From: an uncultured Oscillospiraceae bacterium
GTDB lineage: Bacteria > Bacillota > Clostridia > Oscillospirales > Acutalibacteraceae
Direction of reading: 5' to 3'
DNA length: 22,638 nucleotides
Assembly (NCBI GenBank): GCA_900547275.1
Contig: URGA01000028.1
Coordinates: forward strand, 1 to 22,638
In this document: in pieces, positions 6,543-14,304 of the stretch
Numbering within the stretch: position 1 is the stretch's first letter
Layout of the letters: every line of letters starts with the position of its first letter
Position numbers and translations under genes: made by a program
Notes under the pieces: model-generated
The model's input: the letters and a program-made list of their open reading frames with translations, nothing else
Databases searched by the model: none
What the model was told of the DNA's origin: nothing

Positions 6543-8912
6543 TTATTTGAGTTTTGCGATTGTAACGCCGTTTTCGCCCTCGCCGTAAACGCCGAGACGG
6601 TATTCGCTGATATTCGGGTGGTGCCTGAGTTCTTCGCCGACGGCGGCTCTAAGCGCCCCCGTTCCCTTTCCGTGGATAATACGGATCTCCGATATATTGT
6701 TAAGCAGGCACTTATCAATAAACATTCCGAGATTAGCCAGAGCCTCGTCAACGGTCTGGCCTCTAAGGTCAAGTTCAGTAGTAACGTCTGAATCCGCTCT
6801 GGAAGTAGTTCTGCGGAGCATACGTCTCGCAGGCGACGCTTCCTTTTTCTTAGGCTTAATCAGACGAAGGTCCTCTGGCTTTACTCTCGTTTTAAGCATG
6901 CCTGACTGAACAAGTATCTTATTTCCGAGTTCAAGCACTTCGCCTTCTCCGATAGAACGAATAAGAACGGCGTCTCCCACTTTAAGCGGACGCGGAAGTT
7001 TGTAATCATCGTCCCATTCGTCTTTCATTACATTGGGATTTACCAGGTCGTCAAACTCGCCCATACGGTTTTTAATTTCACGCCTTGTCTTTCTGGCAAG
7101 TTCGGCGGCGTTTGAATCAGTCTGTTCCTTTTTCAGTTTTTCGAGAGTTAAAAGGAAATCAGCAGACTGTCGTTTTGCATTGTCAAGCAGTTTCTGAGCT
7201 TCACGCTTAGCCTGTTCAAGTTCACGGCGGCGCAGATTTTCTGTTTCCTGCTCCTGACGGCGCGCCTTTTCCTCAACCTCTTTTGCGTGCTTAGTCATCG
7301 CTTCTGCCGCGGCGCGTTCTTCTTCAAGCGCTTTTCTCGTATTTTCAAGGTTCTCAAGAACAGTTTCAAACCGTCTGTTATCTGTTCCCACAATTGCCTT
7401 TGCCTCGTTTACCACCTCAGCGTCCATACCGAGACGCTCTGAAATAGCAAAAGCATTTGAACGGCCGGGAACGCCGATAAGGAGTTTATAAGTGGGCTGA
7501 AGGGTTTTTACATCAAACTCGCAGCAGCCGTTTGTTACTCCTTCGGTTTCCAGCGCATACGCCTTCAGTTCCGCGTAATGAGTAGTGGCGGCAATCTTTG
7601 CGCCCTTGCTTCTGAGATTTTCGATAATAGCCACAGCCAGAGCCGCACCCTCGATGGGGTCCGTTCCCGCGCCAAGCTCGTCTATCAGAATAAGGGATCT
7701 ATCATCAGCCTGCTTCATAATGGAAATAATATTCATCATATGAGACGAAAATGTAGACAGGCTTTGGGCAATGCTCTGTTCGTCGCCGATATCAACAAGA
7801 ACATTGTTGAAAACAGAAATTTCCGACTGGTCGGAAACGGGTATCATCAGTCCGCACATCGTCATAAGCGTAAGCAGTCCGAGTGTTTTAAGTGTAACTG
7901 TCTTACCACCGGTATTCGGACCGGTTATAACAAGTGTATCGTAGTCAGAACCAAGAGAAATGCTTACAGGCACAATCTTGTTTTTATCAATAAGCGGATG
8001 GCGCGCATTTTTAAGATTTATAATTCCCCTATCATTTACAGCAGGTCTTGCGGCTTTCATCTTATAGGCAAGATGTGCTTTAGCAAAAATAAGATTAAGT
8101 CTTACAGCACAGTCAAAACTATGCTTTACGTTCTCGGCAAAACTGCCGGCTTCAGCAGAAAGTTCAAACAATATGCGCTGTATCTCCTCGCGTTCTCTGC
8201 CTTCAAGCACCTTAATATCATTGTTTGCGTCAACAACAGAAGCAGGCTCAATAAAAACGGTAGCGCCGCTTGCTGATGTATCGTGAACAAGACCGGGAAC
8301 GTCTCCCCTGCACTCGGCTTTAACCGGCACAACGAAACGGCCGCCTCGCTGAGTAACAATCGGCTCCTGAAGCAATTTTTGATAATGGGTGGAATGAATC
8401 ATATCGTCCAGGCGCGCCCTGATGGCGTTTGCCTTCGATTTTATCTTACGGCGGATATCGTAAAGCTCTTCGGAAGCCTTGTCCGCCATTTCCTCCTCGC
8501 TGATTATCGAAGTGAATATTTTATTTTCAAGATACTTGTTAACGGTAATTCCGTTAAAGAAAAAATCAAGTGAAGTATGGACACCTGAGCAGTGACCGTG
8601 CCAGTCGTCAAGACTTCGCATTGCGCGCAGAGTATAGCCCACGTCAAGCAGTTCTTTCATGTTAAGCGAACCGCCGGCGGCTGCTCGGTGGAGCTCATTG
8701 TTAACATTGCGCAGACCGCCGAAAGACGGCGCGCCGAACCGTGCCAGCAGAGAAAAAGCGTCCTCCGTCTGAGTAAGCAGACGCTCCGTTTCATCTCTAT
8801 CAAAGGCAGGCTGAAGCGACAGCGCCATCTCTTTGGCGTCGTCGTTTGTCGCCTCCTGCGCCAGCATGGAAAGCACAATATCAAGTTCCAGTGTTTCGTA
8901 ATTCTTATTCAT
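6543..8912 (-). CDS. mutS2: MutS2 family ATPase/endonuclease
   Basis: MutS2 proteins lack the mismatch-recognition domains of MutS. They have been linked to suppression of recombination and, in Bacillus, to detection of collided ribosomes; which role applies here is not visible. The 789-residue product has a MutS core and clamp, Walker A GPNTGGKT (331-338), Walker B LIDELGAGTDP, the THYAELK motif, a long charged coiled-coil stretch rich in Glu/Lys/Arg/Ala (about 510-620), a KOW-like segment and a C-terminal Smr domain with LDLRGQTVDEA and HGKGTG (747-752). The start at ATG 8910-8912 gives the family's usual length; an in-frame TTG at 8930 is less likely. Neither start has a good Shine-Dalgarno sequence. 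It is the last gene of the corC-phoH-ybeY-era-yqzL-recO chain, 33 bases after recO. Confidence 0.95.
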   Translation of the reverse strand: MNKNYETLELDIVLSMLAQEATNDDAKEMALSLQPAFDRDETERLLTQTEDAFSLLARFGAPSFGGLRNVNNELHRAAAGGSLNMKELLDVGYTLRAMRSLDDWHGHCSGVHTSLDFFFNGITVNKYLENKIFTSIISEEEMADKASEELYDIRRKIKSKANAIRARLDDMIHSTHYQKLLQEPIVTQRGGRFVVPVKAECRGDVPGLVHDTSASGATVFIEPASVVDANNDIKVLEGREREEIQRILFELSAEAGSFAENVKHSFDCAVRLNLIFAKAHLAYKMKAARPAVNDRGIINLKNARHPLIDKNKIVPVSISLGSDYDTLVITGPNTGGKTVTLKTLGLLTLMTMCGLMIPVSDQSEISVFNNVLVDIGDEQSIAQSLSTFSSHMMNIISIMKQADDRSLILIDELGAGTDPIEGAALAVAIIENLRSKGAKIAATTHYAELKAYALETEGVTNGCCEFDVKTLQPTYKLLIGVPGRSNAFAISERLGMDAEVVNEAKAIVGTDNRRFETVLENLENTRKALEEERAAAEAMTKHAKEVEEKARRQEQETENLRRRELEQAKREAQKLLDNAKRQSADFLLTLEKLKKEQTDSNAAELARKTRREIKNRMGEFDDLVNPNVMKDEWDDDYKLPRPLKVGDAVLIRSIGEGEVLELGNKILVQSGMLKTRVKPEDLRLIKPKKKEASPARRMLRRTTSRADSDVTTELDLRGQTVDEALANLGMFIDKCLLNNISEIRIIHGKGTGALRAAVGEELRHHPNISEYRLGVYGEGENGVTIAKLK

Positions 8913-8945
8913 TGGTTTACCAAAATTCAAAATTATGTAAAACGT

Positions 8946-9669
8946 TTATTTAAGCGATTTATAAAATTCCAGCGTAGTAAGCCGTCGGCCAACACGGGAA
9001 ATAACGTATTTTTCCGTTACCGACGCCAGCAGTTCCATCTGCTGAGGGGAAAGGGCAAAACTGAAAATTCGCCCCGGCTCTGTAAGGCAGATAAAACGTA
9101 TTGCGGTCATAACGGTTTTGGGCACAGCGTCAGCGCCTGATTTCGGACAGCTCTGGCAGTAAATACAGCCTTCTTCCGTATCAAAATACATAATGTCCGT
9201 TTCATATGCGGCGCAGTTTCTGCACGCCAAAACATTGGGCATATAACCGCCGAGACACATCATTCTAAGTTCAAAAACGCTCTTTATCTGCGTTATGCTT
9301 TTTGACCCTTTACAAAGCAGATGAAGCGAATTGAGCAAAAGGCGCAGCATTTCCTCTGCGGGCTGTTCCTGAGGAGCCAGTTCGTATGTGAGCTGAGCAA
9401 AGTACTGGGCGGCTGACAACCGCTCAATATCTTTTCTCAAATCAAAAAACACCTCAATGGGCGAAGCGTTGTCGACAACGAAAGCGTCACGCCCTCTGTA
9501 AAGCGAAAAATCACTGTAGCAAAAAAGCGAAGTGGCGGCAGTACGGCTGTTTGCCGCCTCTTACAAAGGCACGTATCAATCCGTAATCAGCAGTAAGGAG
9601 AGTAACTAGACGGTCACTCTCCCCTGTTGTCTGCTCCCGTATTACTAACGCTTTGGTTGTACTGTTCAT
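8946..9669 (-). pseudogene. recO: DNA repair protein RecO, interrupted by a frameshift
   Basis: RecO mediates loading of RecA onto SSB-coated single strands together with RecR. The N-terminal part starts at ATG 9667-9669 and reads MNSTTKALVIREQ, DRLVTLLTADYGL, IRAFVRG, a typical RecO OB-fold start. After VRG (about 9557) this frame loses similarity and stops at 9511-9513. The C-terminal frame, opening after a TAA at 9561-9563, continues as NSRTAATSLFCYSDF and DNASPIEVFFDLRKDIERLS to the stop at 8946-8948, and contains the four-Cys zinc site CRNC...CIYCQSC. Removing one base, or restoring two, near 9555-9560 gives one protein of about 240 residues, the normal length. The start lies inside yqzL, 56 bases before its stop, with GAAGG 3 bases upstream. 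Whether this is a true mutation, a sequence error or recoding cannot be settled here. Confidence 0.88.
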
Positions 9670-9757
9670 CTGCCTTCGCTTTTTCCTCTTGCTTGTATTT
9701 CAAATAATCTTCAACTTTGCCGCTGTGGACAAAATTAAGCCAGCTGTTATCCTGCAT
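9614..9757 (-). CDS. yqzL: YqzL-like small protein
   Basis: A 47-codon frame between era and recO, in the position where Bacillus and many Firmicutes carry yqzL. It reads MQDNSWLNFVHSGKVEDYLKY, a pattern matching the family's W-x-x-F...SG-x-x-x-x-YL-x-(Y/F)K core, followed by a charged tail KQEEKAKADEQYNQ. The function of the family is unknown. The start ATG at 9755-9757 is preceded by a modest GGTGAT ribosome binding site, and that site lies in one arm of an 8-bp inverted repeat (9761-9768 with 9791-9798). The stop TGA is at 9614-9616, so the last 56 bases overlap the recO start in another frame, suggesting translational coupling. It is too short for standard ORF cut-offs and easily missed. 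Confidence 0.75.
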   Translation of the reverse strand: MQDNSWLNFVHSGKVEDYLKYKQEEKAKADEQYNQSVSNTGADNRGE

Positions 9758-9760
9758 ATG

Positions 9761-9798
9761 ATCACCGTTTTTATTTTATCCTATGGTCTTACGGTGAT
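9761..9798 (-). promoter_or_regulatory. Inverted repeat covering the yqzL ribosome binding site
   Basis: On the minus strand ATCACCGT (9798-9791) can pair with ACGGTGAT (9768-9761), an 8-bp stem with a 22-base loop; the second arm contains the GGTGAT that would act as the yqzL ribosome binding site. A second inverted repeat, TTTGTGC/GCACAAA (9824-9818 with 9804-9798), abuts it. The gap between era and yqzL (9758-9886) holds nothing else that I can support apart from an AT-only inverted repeat at 9843-9867. A regulatory role is inference. Confidence 0.35.
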
Positions 9799-9886
9799 TT
9801 GTGCCAAATTCATCCAAGCACAAAAAACGGGATAACAGCGCCAAAAATTTTTTACTGAGAAATTTTTCCTTTTTAGCAGTTTTTAA

Positions 9887-10783
9887 TCAACGGTTATCAA
9901 GGCCGAAATTGTGGATAAGTCCTTCCCTGTTTCTCCAGTCCTCTTTGACCTTTACCCAGGTATGAAGATTGACCTTGATACCGAAAAAGCGCTCCATATC
10001 CTGACGGGCATAAGTAGATATTTTTTTGAGCATTTCTCCGCCCTTGCCGATAACCATGCCCTTGTGGCTCTCGCGCTCGCAGTAAATAGTGGCGTCAACG
10101 TCCATGATAGTTCCGTCGGGACGCTCTTTCATCTTTTCGATTGCAACAGCAATGCCGTGGGGAACTTCCTTGTCCATAAGGCGAAGTATTTTTTCTCTTA
10201 TCATCTCTGCCGCAAGCACTCTTTCAGGCTGGTCGGTAAGCGTATCGTCAGGGAAAAAATGGGGAGAATCGTAAGCAAGCTTATTCATCTCGTCCATAAG
10301 ATCCTTCATTCCCTCGCCTGTCTGGGCACTGCATGGAACCACCGCTTCAAAATCGAATTTATCGGCAAGATACTTTATTCTTTCCAGCAGTTCTGCCTTG
10401 TCGCCCAGCATATCAATCTTGTTAATAACAAGAATAGCAGGCATTCTCTGCTTTTTAAGCATTGAAAGCAGTTCGTTTTCCTTTTCGTTAAGTTCGCCCC
10501 TGGGCTCGGTAACAAACAGGCAGGCATCAACGCCGCCGATAATGTCGCCCACAGCCTCGTTCATCTTCTCGCCCAGTTTATTATGAGCGTTGTGGAAACC
10601 GGGAGTGTCGGTAAACACAAGCTGGATATCTCCGTCCGTTCTAACACCCATAATCTTTGTTCTCGTAGTCTGAGGCTTAGAAGAAACTATTGCTATCTTG
10701 CTTCCTGTAAGTCTGTTAAGAATTGATGATTTGCCGACATTCGGTTTGCCGATGATTGCAATAAAAGCGGATTTCGTAGCCAT
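9887..10783 (-). CDS. era: GTPase Era
   Basis: Essential GTPase that binds 16S rRNA near its 3' end and acts in 30S subunit assembly. The 298 residues show G1 GKPNVGKS (12-19), the switch I region PQTTRT, G3 DTPG (59-62), G4 NKID, G5-like SAQTGEG, and a C-terminal KH domain with GKGGEMLKKI and the conserved ending VKVKEDWRN. The length is normal. The start ATG overlaps the stop of ybeY by one base (TAATG), with GGGAGATG inside the ybeY end as ribosome binding site, so the two are translationally coupled. Many Firmicutes place dgkA and cdd between ybeY and era; both are absent here. Confidence 0.98.
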   Translation of the reverse strand: MATKSAFIAIIGKPNVGKSSILNRLTGSKIAIVSSKPQTTRTKIMGVRTDGDIQLVFTDTPGFHNAHNKLGEKMNEAVGDIIGGVDACLFVTEPRGELNEKENELLSMLKKQRMPAILVINKIDMLGDKAELLERIKYLADKFDFEAVVPCSAQTGEGMKDLMDEMNKLAYDSPHFFPDDTLTDQPERVLAAEMIREKILRLMDKEVPHGIAVAIEKMKERPDGTIMDVDATIYCERESHKGMVIGKGGEMLKKISTYARQDMERFFGIKVNLHTWVKVKEDWRNREGLIHNFGLDNR

Positions 10784-11286
10784 TATTCATCTCCCATATA
10801 ATAACTGCTGTCTCTTTTCCAGCCGATCTGGGTCAGCACTGTTTCTTCTTTTTCACGCATATGTACTTCTTCAATGCCGCCGGCTTCGTGGTCGTAACCC
10901 AGAAGATGGAGCATTGAGTGAACTGTCAAAAAGCCGATCTCGCGCTGAAGCGGATGATTATACATTTCAGCCTGCTCAACGGCTTTTTCCATAGAAATAA
11001 CGATATCGCCCAGCACCTTAGCTCCTGTGTCATGGTTAACGTCGTATTCGCCGTTTTCACCCAACGGGAAGCTGAGCACGTCGGTCTCCTTGTCGATATT
11101 TCTGTACTCTCTATTCAGCTCACGAATCTGAGCGTTGTCTACAAAACGAACGCTGACCTCTGCACTACCCTCAAATTTTTCAAGTTGCAAAACGGCGTGG
11201 CAGCAGCGGCGTATCAGCAAGCGGATTCCCGTAGGAACCTTAACGGCTTTCTGATCATTGGAAATTATAACTTTTACAGACTCCAT
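10783..11286 (-). CDS. ybeY: Endoribonuclease YbeY (rRNA maturation factor)
   Basis: Zinc-dependent single-strand endoribonuclease involved in 16S rRNA 3'-end maturation and 70S quality control. The 167 residues contain the family motif VHSMLHLLGYDHE with metal ligands His123, His127 and His133, and the conserved DVLSFPLGE segment (69-77) and LGDIVIS. The start overlaps the phoH stop by one base (TAATG) with AGAGGAA as ribosome binding site. Its position between phoH and era is the classical arrangement and fits their shared role in ribosome biogenesis. Confidence 0.97.
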   Translation of the reverse strand: MESVKVIISNDQKAVKVPTGIRLLIRRCCHAVLQLEKFEGSAEVSVRFVDNAQIRELNREYRNIDKETDVLSFPLGENGEYDVNHDTGAKVLGDIVISMEKAVEQAEMYNHPLQREIGFLTVHSMLHLLGYDHEAGGIEEVHMREKEETVLTQIGWKRDSSYYMGDE

Positions 11287-12245
11287 TATTTGTTCCTCTC
11301 TTCATATTTTTCATAAGCACGGATGATATCCTGCACCAAACGGTGTCTGACAACATCCTTTTGCGTAAACTTGTGGATCTCAATATCGTCCACGTGTTTA
11401 AGAATATCAATAACTTTTACAAGGCCGGATTTTTTACCGTCCGGCAGGTCGATCTGAGTAACGTCTCCCGTAACGACCATCTTTGAGCGAAAGCCAAGTC
11501 GCGTCAGAAACATTTTCATCTGTTCCGGCGTGGTGTTCTGTGCCTCGTCAAGAATAATAAAACTGTCGTCCAGCGTGCGCCCTCTCATATAGGCAAGCGG
11601 GGCAACCTCTATTGAGCCGCGCTCCTGATAGCGCTGAAAATTCTCAGCACCCAGCATATCAAACAGCGCGTCATAAAGCGGTCTAAGATAAGGGTCTACC
11701 TTGCTCTGGAGATCGCCGGGCAGAAAGCCCAGTTTTTCACCCGCCTCAACGGCAGGTCTCGTAAGAATAATTCTGTCAACTTCCTTTGCGCGAAACGCAG
11801 TAACCGCCATTGCTACGGCGAGATACGTCTTTCCCGTTCCCGCGGGGCCAATTCCGAAAGTAATCGTATTTGTCTGTATCGACTCGCAGTAACGTTTCTG
11901 ACCCAGCGTTTTCGGTTTAATCGGCTTTCCCTTAGACGTAATACAAACGCAGTCCGTGGTCATTGAAGAAAGTTTATCTTCGTTTCCCTCGTTAACAAGA
12001 GAAATAACGTAGCGAACATTTTGGTCGGAAAGATTTTCACCCTTGTTTATAAGCACAAGAAGGCCGTTGAGCGCCCTCACTGCTTTTGCAACGTTTTCAG
12101 TGTCGCCCACTACCTTAAGGTCCGCGCCTCTTGTGATAATCGTAACACCGTACTCACGTTCAAGAAGTTTTATATTTTCGTCAAAGCTGCCGAAAAGCGT
12201 TGCAGCCTGTTCCATTGCCTCAAATGTAATTACCTGTTCTGTCAT
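11286..12245 (-). CDS. phoH: PhoH family ATPase (PhoL/YbeZ type)
   Basis: Cytoplasmic P-loop ATPase of 319 residues. Walker A GPAGTGKT is at 133-140 and Walker B ILDEAQN at 231-237, followed by the PhoH-typical TPEQMKMFLTRLG and the VTGDVTQIDLP motif. An N-terminal region of about 60 residues looks like the KH-like part seen in this subfamily (VTIITRGADLKVVGD). The biochemical role is not well settled; the constant linkage with ybeY suggests RNA or ribosome work. The start ATG overlaps the upstream stop as ATGA (4-base overlap) and has only a weak Shine-Dalgarno sequence, so translational coupling is likely. Confidence 0.95.
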   Translation of the reverse strand: MTEQVITFEAMEQAATLFGSFDENIKLLEREYGVTIITRGADLKVVGDTENVAKAVRALNGLLVLINKGENLSDQNVRYVISLVNEGNEDKLSSMTTDCVCITSKGKPIKPKTLGQKRYCESIQTNTITFGIGPAGTGKTYLAVAMAVTAFRAKEVDRIILTRPAVEAGEKLGFLPGDLQSKVDPYLRPLYDALFDMLGAENFQRYQERGSIEVAPLAYMRGRTLDDSFIILDEAQNTTPEQMKMFLTRLGFRSKMVVTGDVTQIDLPDGKKSGLVKVIDILKHVDDIEIHKFTQKDVVRHRLVQDIIRAYEKYEERNK

Positions 12246-13054
12246 ACACCGATTTCTGCCTTTATCAGTTCAATTCTGCGTTCCTCAACACGAAGAACCG
12301 TAAATGTTACGTTTTCATAGGAAACGCTTACATTTTCTTCCTCTTTGCCTGTTGGCAGGAAACCGAGAAGATTTATAACGAAGCCCGCAAGAGTGTCATA
12401 ATCACCCTCGGGCAATTCAATATTAAGTACTTTTTCAACTTCCTCGATCTCAGCGCTTCCGTCAAAAGTATACGTTTTCTCGTCGATCTGAGTTACTTCG
12501 TTTTCCTCGTCGTCGTACTCGTCCATTATATTGCCGACGATACTTTCCAGCAGGTCCTCCATTGTAACGAGACCGGCTGTTCCGCCGTACTCGTCAACAA
12601 CAATAGCCATCTGGATACGTGTTTCCGTCATTTTAGCAAAAAGTTTGCCGCAGGGAATGGTCTCCGGAACGAACATCGGCTCTCGGATATAATCCGTCAG
12701 CTTTTCATCCGAAGAAATTTTGTGACCCACAAATTTAAGCAGGTCCTTAATATATAGAATGCCCCGGATATTGTCAAGATCCTCATGGTAAACAGGAATT
12801 CTTGAATAACCCGCCTGCATTGAAAGAGCCGCCGCGTCATATATGCCCGCAGTATCCTCCACCGCTTCAATATCGGTGCGGTGGGTCATAATATCGCCGG
12901 CATTCAGATCGTCAAACTCGAAAATATTGTTTATCATTTCGCGCTGAGATACTTCAAGATCTCCTCGCTGTTCGTCTTCGTCTACAAGTTGTCGTATTTC
13001 ATCTTCGGTAGTACTTTCCTTACCGAATAATTTTCCTATTAGACCAACGCCCAT
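12242..13054 (-). CDS. CorC/HlyC-type CBS-pair protein without the DUF21 membrane domain
   Basis: A 270-residue soluble protein with two CBS domains (about 55-110, including GYSRIPVYHEDLDNIRGILY, and 120-175, including VDEYGGTAGLVTMEDLLE) and a C-terminal CorC_HlyC transporter-associated domain (about 190-268, with GDYDTLAGFVINLLGFLP). This matches E. coli CorC in layout. Most Firmicute hemolysin-family relatives have a DUF21 membrane domain in front; here a stop codon directly precedes the ATG, so there is none. GGAGGA lies 10 bases upstream of the start. CorC has been linked to Mg2+/Co2+ efflux in Enterobacteria, but the molecular role of the soluble form is uncertain. It is the first gene of the housekeeping operon, preceded by a very strong promoter. 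Confidence 0.92.
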   Translation of the reverse strand: MGVGLIGKLFGKESTTEDEIRQLVDEDEQRGDLEVSQREMINNIFEFDDLNAGDIMTHRTDIEAVEDTAGIYDAAALSMQAGYSRIPVYHEDLDNIRGILYIKDLLKFVGHKISSDEKLTDYIREPMFVPETIPCGKLFAKMTETRIQMAIVVDEYGGTAGLVTMEDLLESIVGNIMDEYDDEENEVTQIDEKTYTFDGSAEIEEVEKVLNIELPEGDYDTLAGFVINLLGFLPTGKEEENVSVSYENVTFTVLRVEERRIELIKAEIGV

Positions 13055-13107
13055 TTAGGCACATTCCTCCGCTCTTCCGGCAATCGCCCGAATTTTCTAA
13101 TTTATTT

Positions 13108-13136
13108 ATTATATACTGTTTGCTTTATATTGTCAA
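13108..13136 (-). promoter_or_regulatory. Strong sigma-A promoter of the corC-phoH-ybeY-era operon
   Basis: On the minus strand a perfect TTGACA (13131-13136), a 17-base spacer and a perfect TATAAT (13108-13113). Transcription would start near 13101, about 46 bases before the corC-like ATG, with GGAGGA as ribosome binding site. No other comparably good promoter was seen before the downstream genes as far as mutS2. Confidence 0.88.
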
Positions 13137-13184
13137 ATATGTTAATATGTCATTTGTAATAATTTTTGCTTAAAGGTAAAGACA

Positions 13185-14240
13185 ATGATTGAACGAATTG
13201 ACGATGAAAACGTATGGGATAAACTGAAGAACGACGGCCAGCCCGTTATCATTTACGGCATGGGAAACGCCGCGGACAGAATAATCAATATTTTGGAAGA
13301 AAAAGGCATCGCTGTTTCAGATATTTTTGCCAGCGACGAATTTGTCAGAGGCCACAGTTTTCGGGGGATGAAAGTAAAAAAATACAGCGACATCTGCGAT
13401 GACTACTCCGACTTTAACGTTGTGCTTGCTTTTGCTTCTCACCTTGACAACGTACTGAAAAACATAAAACGTATTAACGACGAACACACTGTTTATGCTC
13501 CTGACATTCCCGTTGCGGGAAACGGACTGTTCACCCGTGAATTTGTTGAAGAACATGATGAAGAATTTGAATTTATTTATAACCGACTTGCGGACGAAGA
13601 GAGCCGCAGGGTCTATCTTGACGTAATTCGTTACAAAGTCAGCGGTAAAGTTGAATACCTTTACAACTGCTTCTGTAATAAAAATTCGGTTTACAGCGAT
13701 GTTTTGAAGTTGACAGATAACGAATTCATCGTTGACATGGGAGCGTATGACGGCGATACAATCCGCGAGTTTACCGCATACACTCAGGGAAAATACAATG
13801 GTATTATCGCCATGGAACCGGACGCAAAGAACTTCAGAAAACTAAAGCGAAATACTGAGGACATGCAAGGTGTTCGCCTTTACAACATAGCGGCATGGAA
13901 TAAAAAAGAAAATCTGTCGTTTGCAGACACTTCGGCTAGAAGCGCACACATTGCCAAAAGCGGAAACGAAGTAGACGCCTGCGATCTTGACAGTCTTGCA
14001 GAGAATGAAAACGTAACGCTGATCAAAATGGACATTGAGGGGTGTGAAAAAGCGGCGCTCTGCGGTTCGGAGAAAACTATCCGCCGCTGTCATCCTAAGC
14101 TTTACGTATGCGCTTACCACAGGAACGAAGATCTCTTTGAACTTCCGAAAAAAATTCTTGAACTTGATAACAGTTACAAGCTGTATTTCCGCCACAGTGT
14201 CTATATTCCCGCATGGGAAAGCAACTTTTACTGCGTATAG
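13185..14240 (+). CDS. FkbM-type SAM-dependent methyltransferase with N-terminal Rossmann-like domain
   Basis: 351 residues in two parts. The N-terminal 110 residues carry a nucleotide-binding-like pattern (VIIYGMGNAADRIINILEEK, 21-40). The C-terminal half is an FkbM methyltransferase domain with motif I FIVDMGAYDGDT (181-192), the acidic motif MEPDAKNF (210-217) and IKMDIEGCEKAAL (280-292). FkbM-family enzymes O-methylate sugars or natural products; the substrate here is unknown. The N-terminal domain resembles those often found in sugar-modification gene clusters, but no glycosyltransferase is nearby. The start has AAAGG about 8 bases upstream. A possible extended -10 (TGTAATAAT, 13155-13163) lies ahead, with no matching -35. 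No terminator follows; the next gene has its own promoter immediately after the stop. Confidence 0.85.
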   Translation: MIERIDDENVWDKLKNDGQPVIIYGMGNAADRIINILEEKGIAVSDIFASDEFVRGHSFRGMKVKKYSDICDDYSDFNVVLAFASHLDNVLKNIKRINDEHTVYAPDIPVAGNGLFTREFVEEHDEEFEFIYNRLADEESRRVYLDVIRYKVSGKVEYLYNCFCNKNSVYSDVLKLTDNEFIVDMGAYDGDTIREFTAYTQGKYNGIIAMEPDAKNFRKLKRNTEDMQGVRLYNIAAWNKKENLSFADTSARSAHIAKSGNEVDACDLDSLAENENVTLIKMDIEGCEKAALCGSEKTIRRCHPKLYVCAYHRNEDLFELPKKILELDNSYKLYFRHSVYIPAWESNFYCV

Positions 14241-14242
14241 CA

Positions 14243-14271
14243 TTGACCCCGGGTTTATACTCATATATAAT
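14243..14271 (+). promoter_or_regulatory. Sigma-A promoter of the mscS-tauE-sulfatase operon
   Basis: TTGACC (14243-14248), a 17-base spacer and a perfect TATAAT (14266-14271), beginning only 2 bases after the methyltransferase stop. Transcription would start near 14278, about 27 bases before the channel gene's ATG. Confidence 0.8.
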
Positions 14272-14304
14272 GATTTTTGTACTTAGTTTTAGAGTGTGAT
14301 AATA

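Noticed and set aside
6470..6772. N-terminal extension of the first ABC gene into mutS2
   Set aside because: It would overlap the mutS2 C-terminus by 230 bases, while ATG 6467-6469 has a strong GGAGGTG site and starts the recognisable protein.
7578..8276. Long plus-strand open frame (232 codons) inside mutS2
   Set aside because: It is antisense to clearly conserved MutS2 coding sequence, including the Walker A region, has no ribosome binding site and no recognisable motif.
8592..9140. Plus-strand open frame across the mutS2/recO junction
   Set aside because: It is antisense to the conserved mutS2 N-terminus and recO C-terminus, with basic low-information composition typical of shadow frames.
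9450..9452. GTG at 9450-9452 as the start of a short RecO-like gene
   Set aside because: The conserved RecO sequence continues upstream of it in the same frame to 9560 and then in the shifted frame to 9669, and there is no ribosome binding site.
9653..9835. Plus-strand hydrophobic 60-codon frame in the era-recO gap
   Set aside because: It is antisense to yqzL and the recO start, begins at a non-ATG codon and has no ribosome binding site; the hydrophobicity comes from reading AT-rich sequence in reverse.
9843..9867. AAAAATTT/AAATTTTT inverted repeat after era as a terminator
   Set aside because: The stem is A/T only and too weak, and the operon appears to continue into yqzL and recO.
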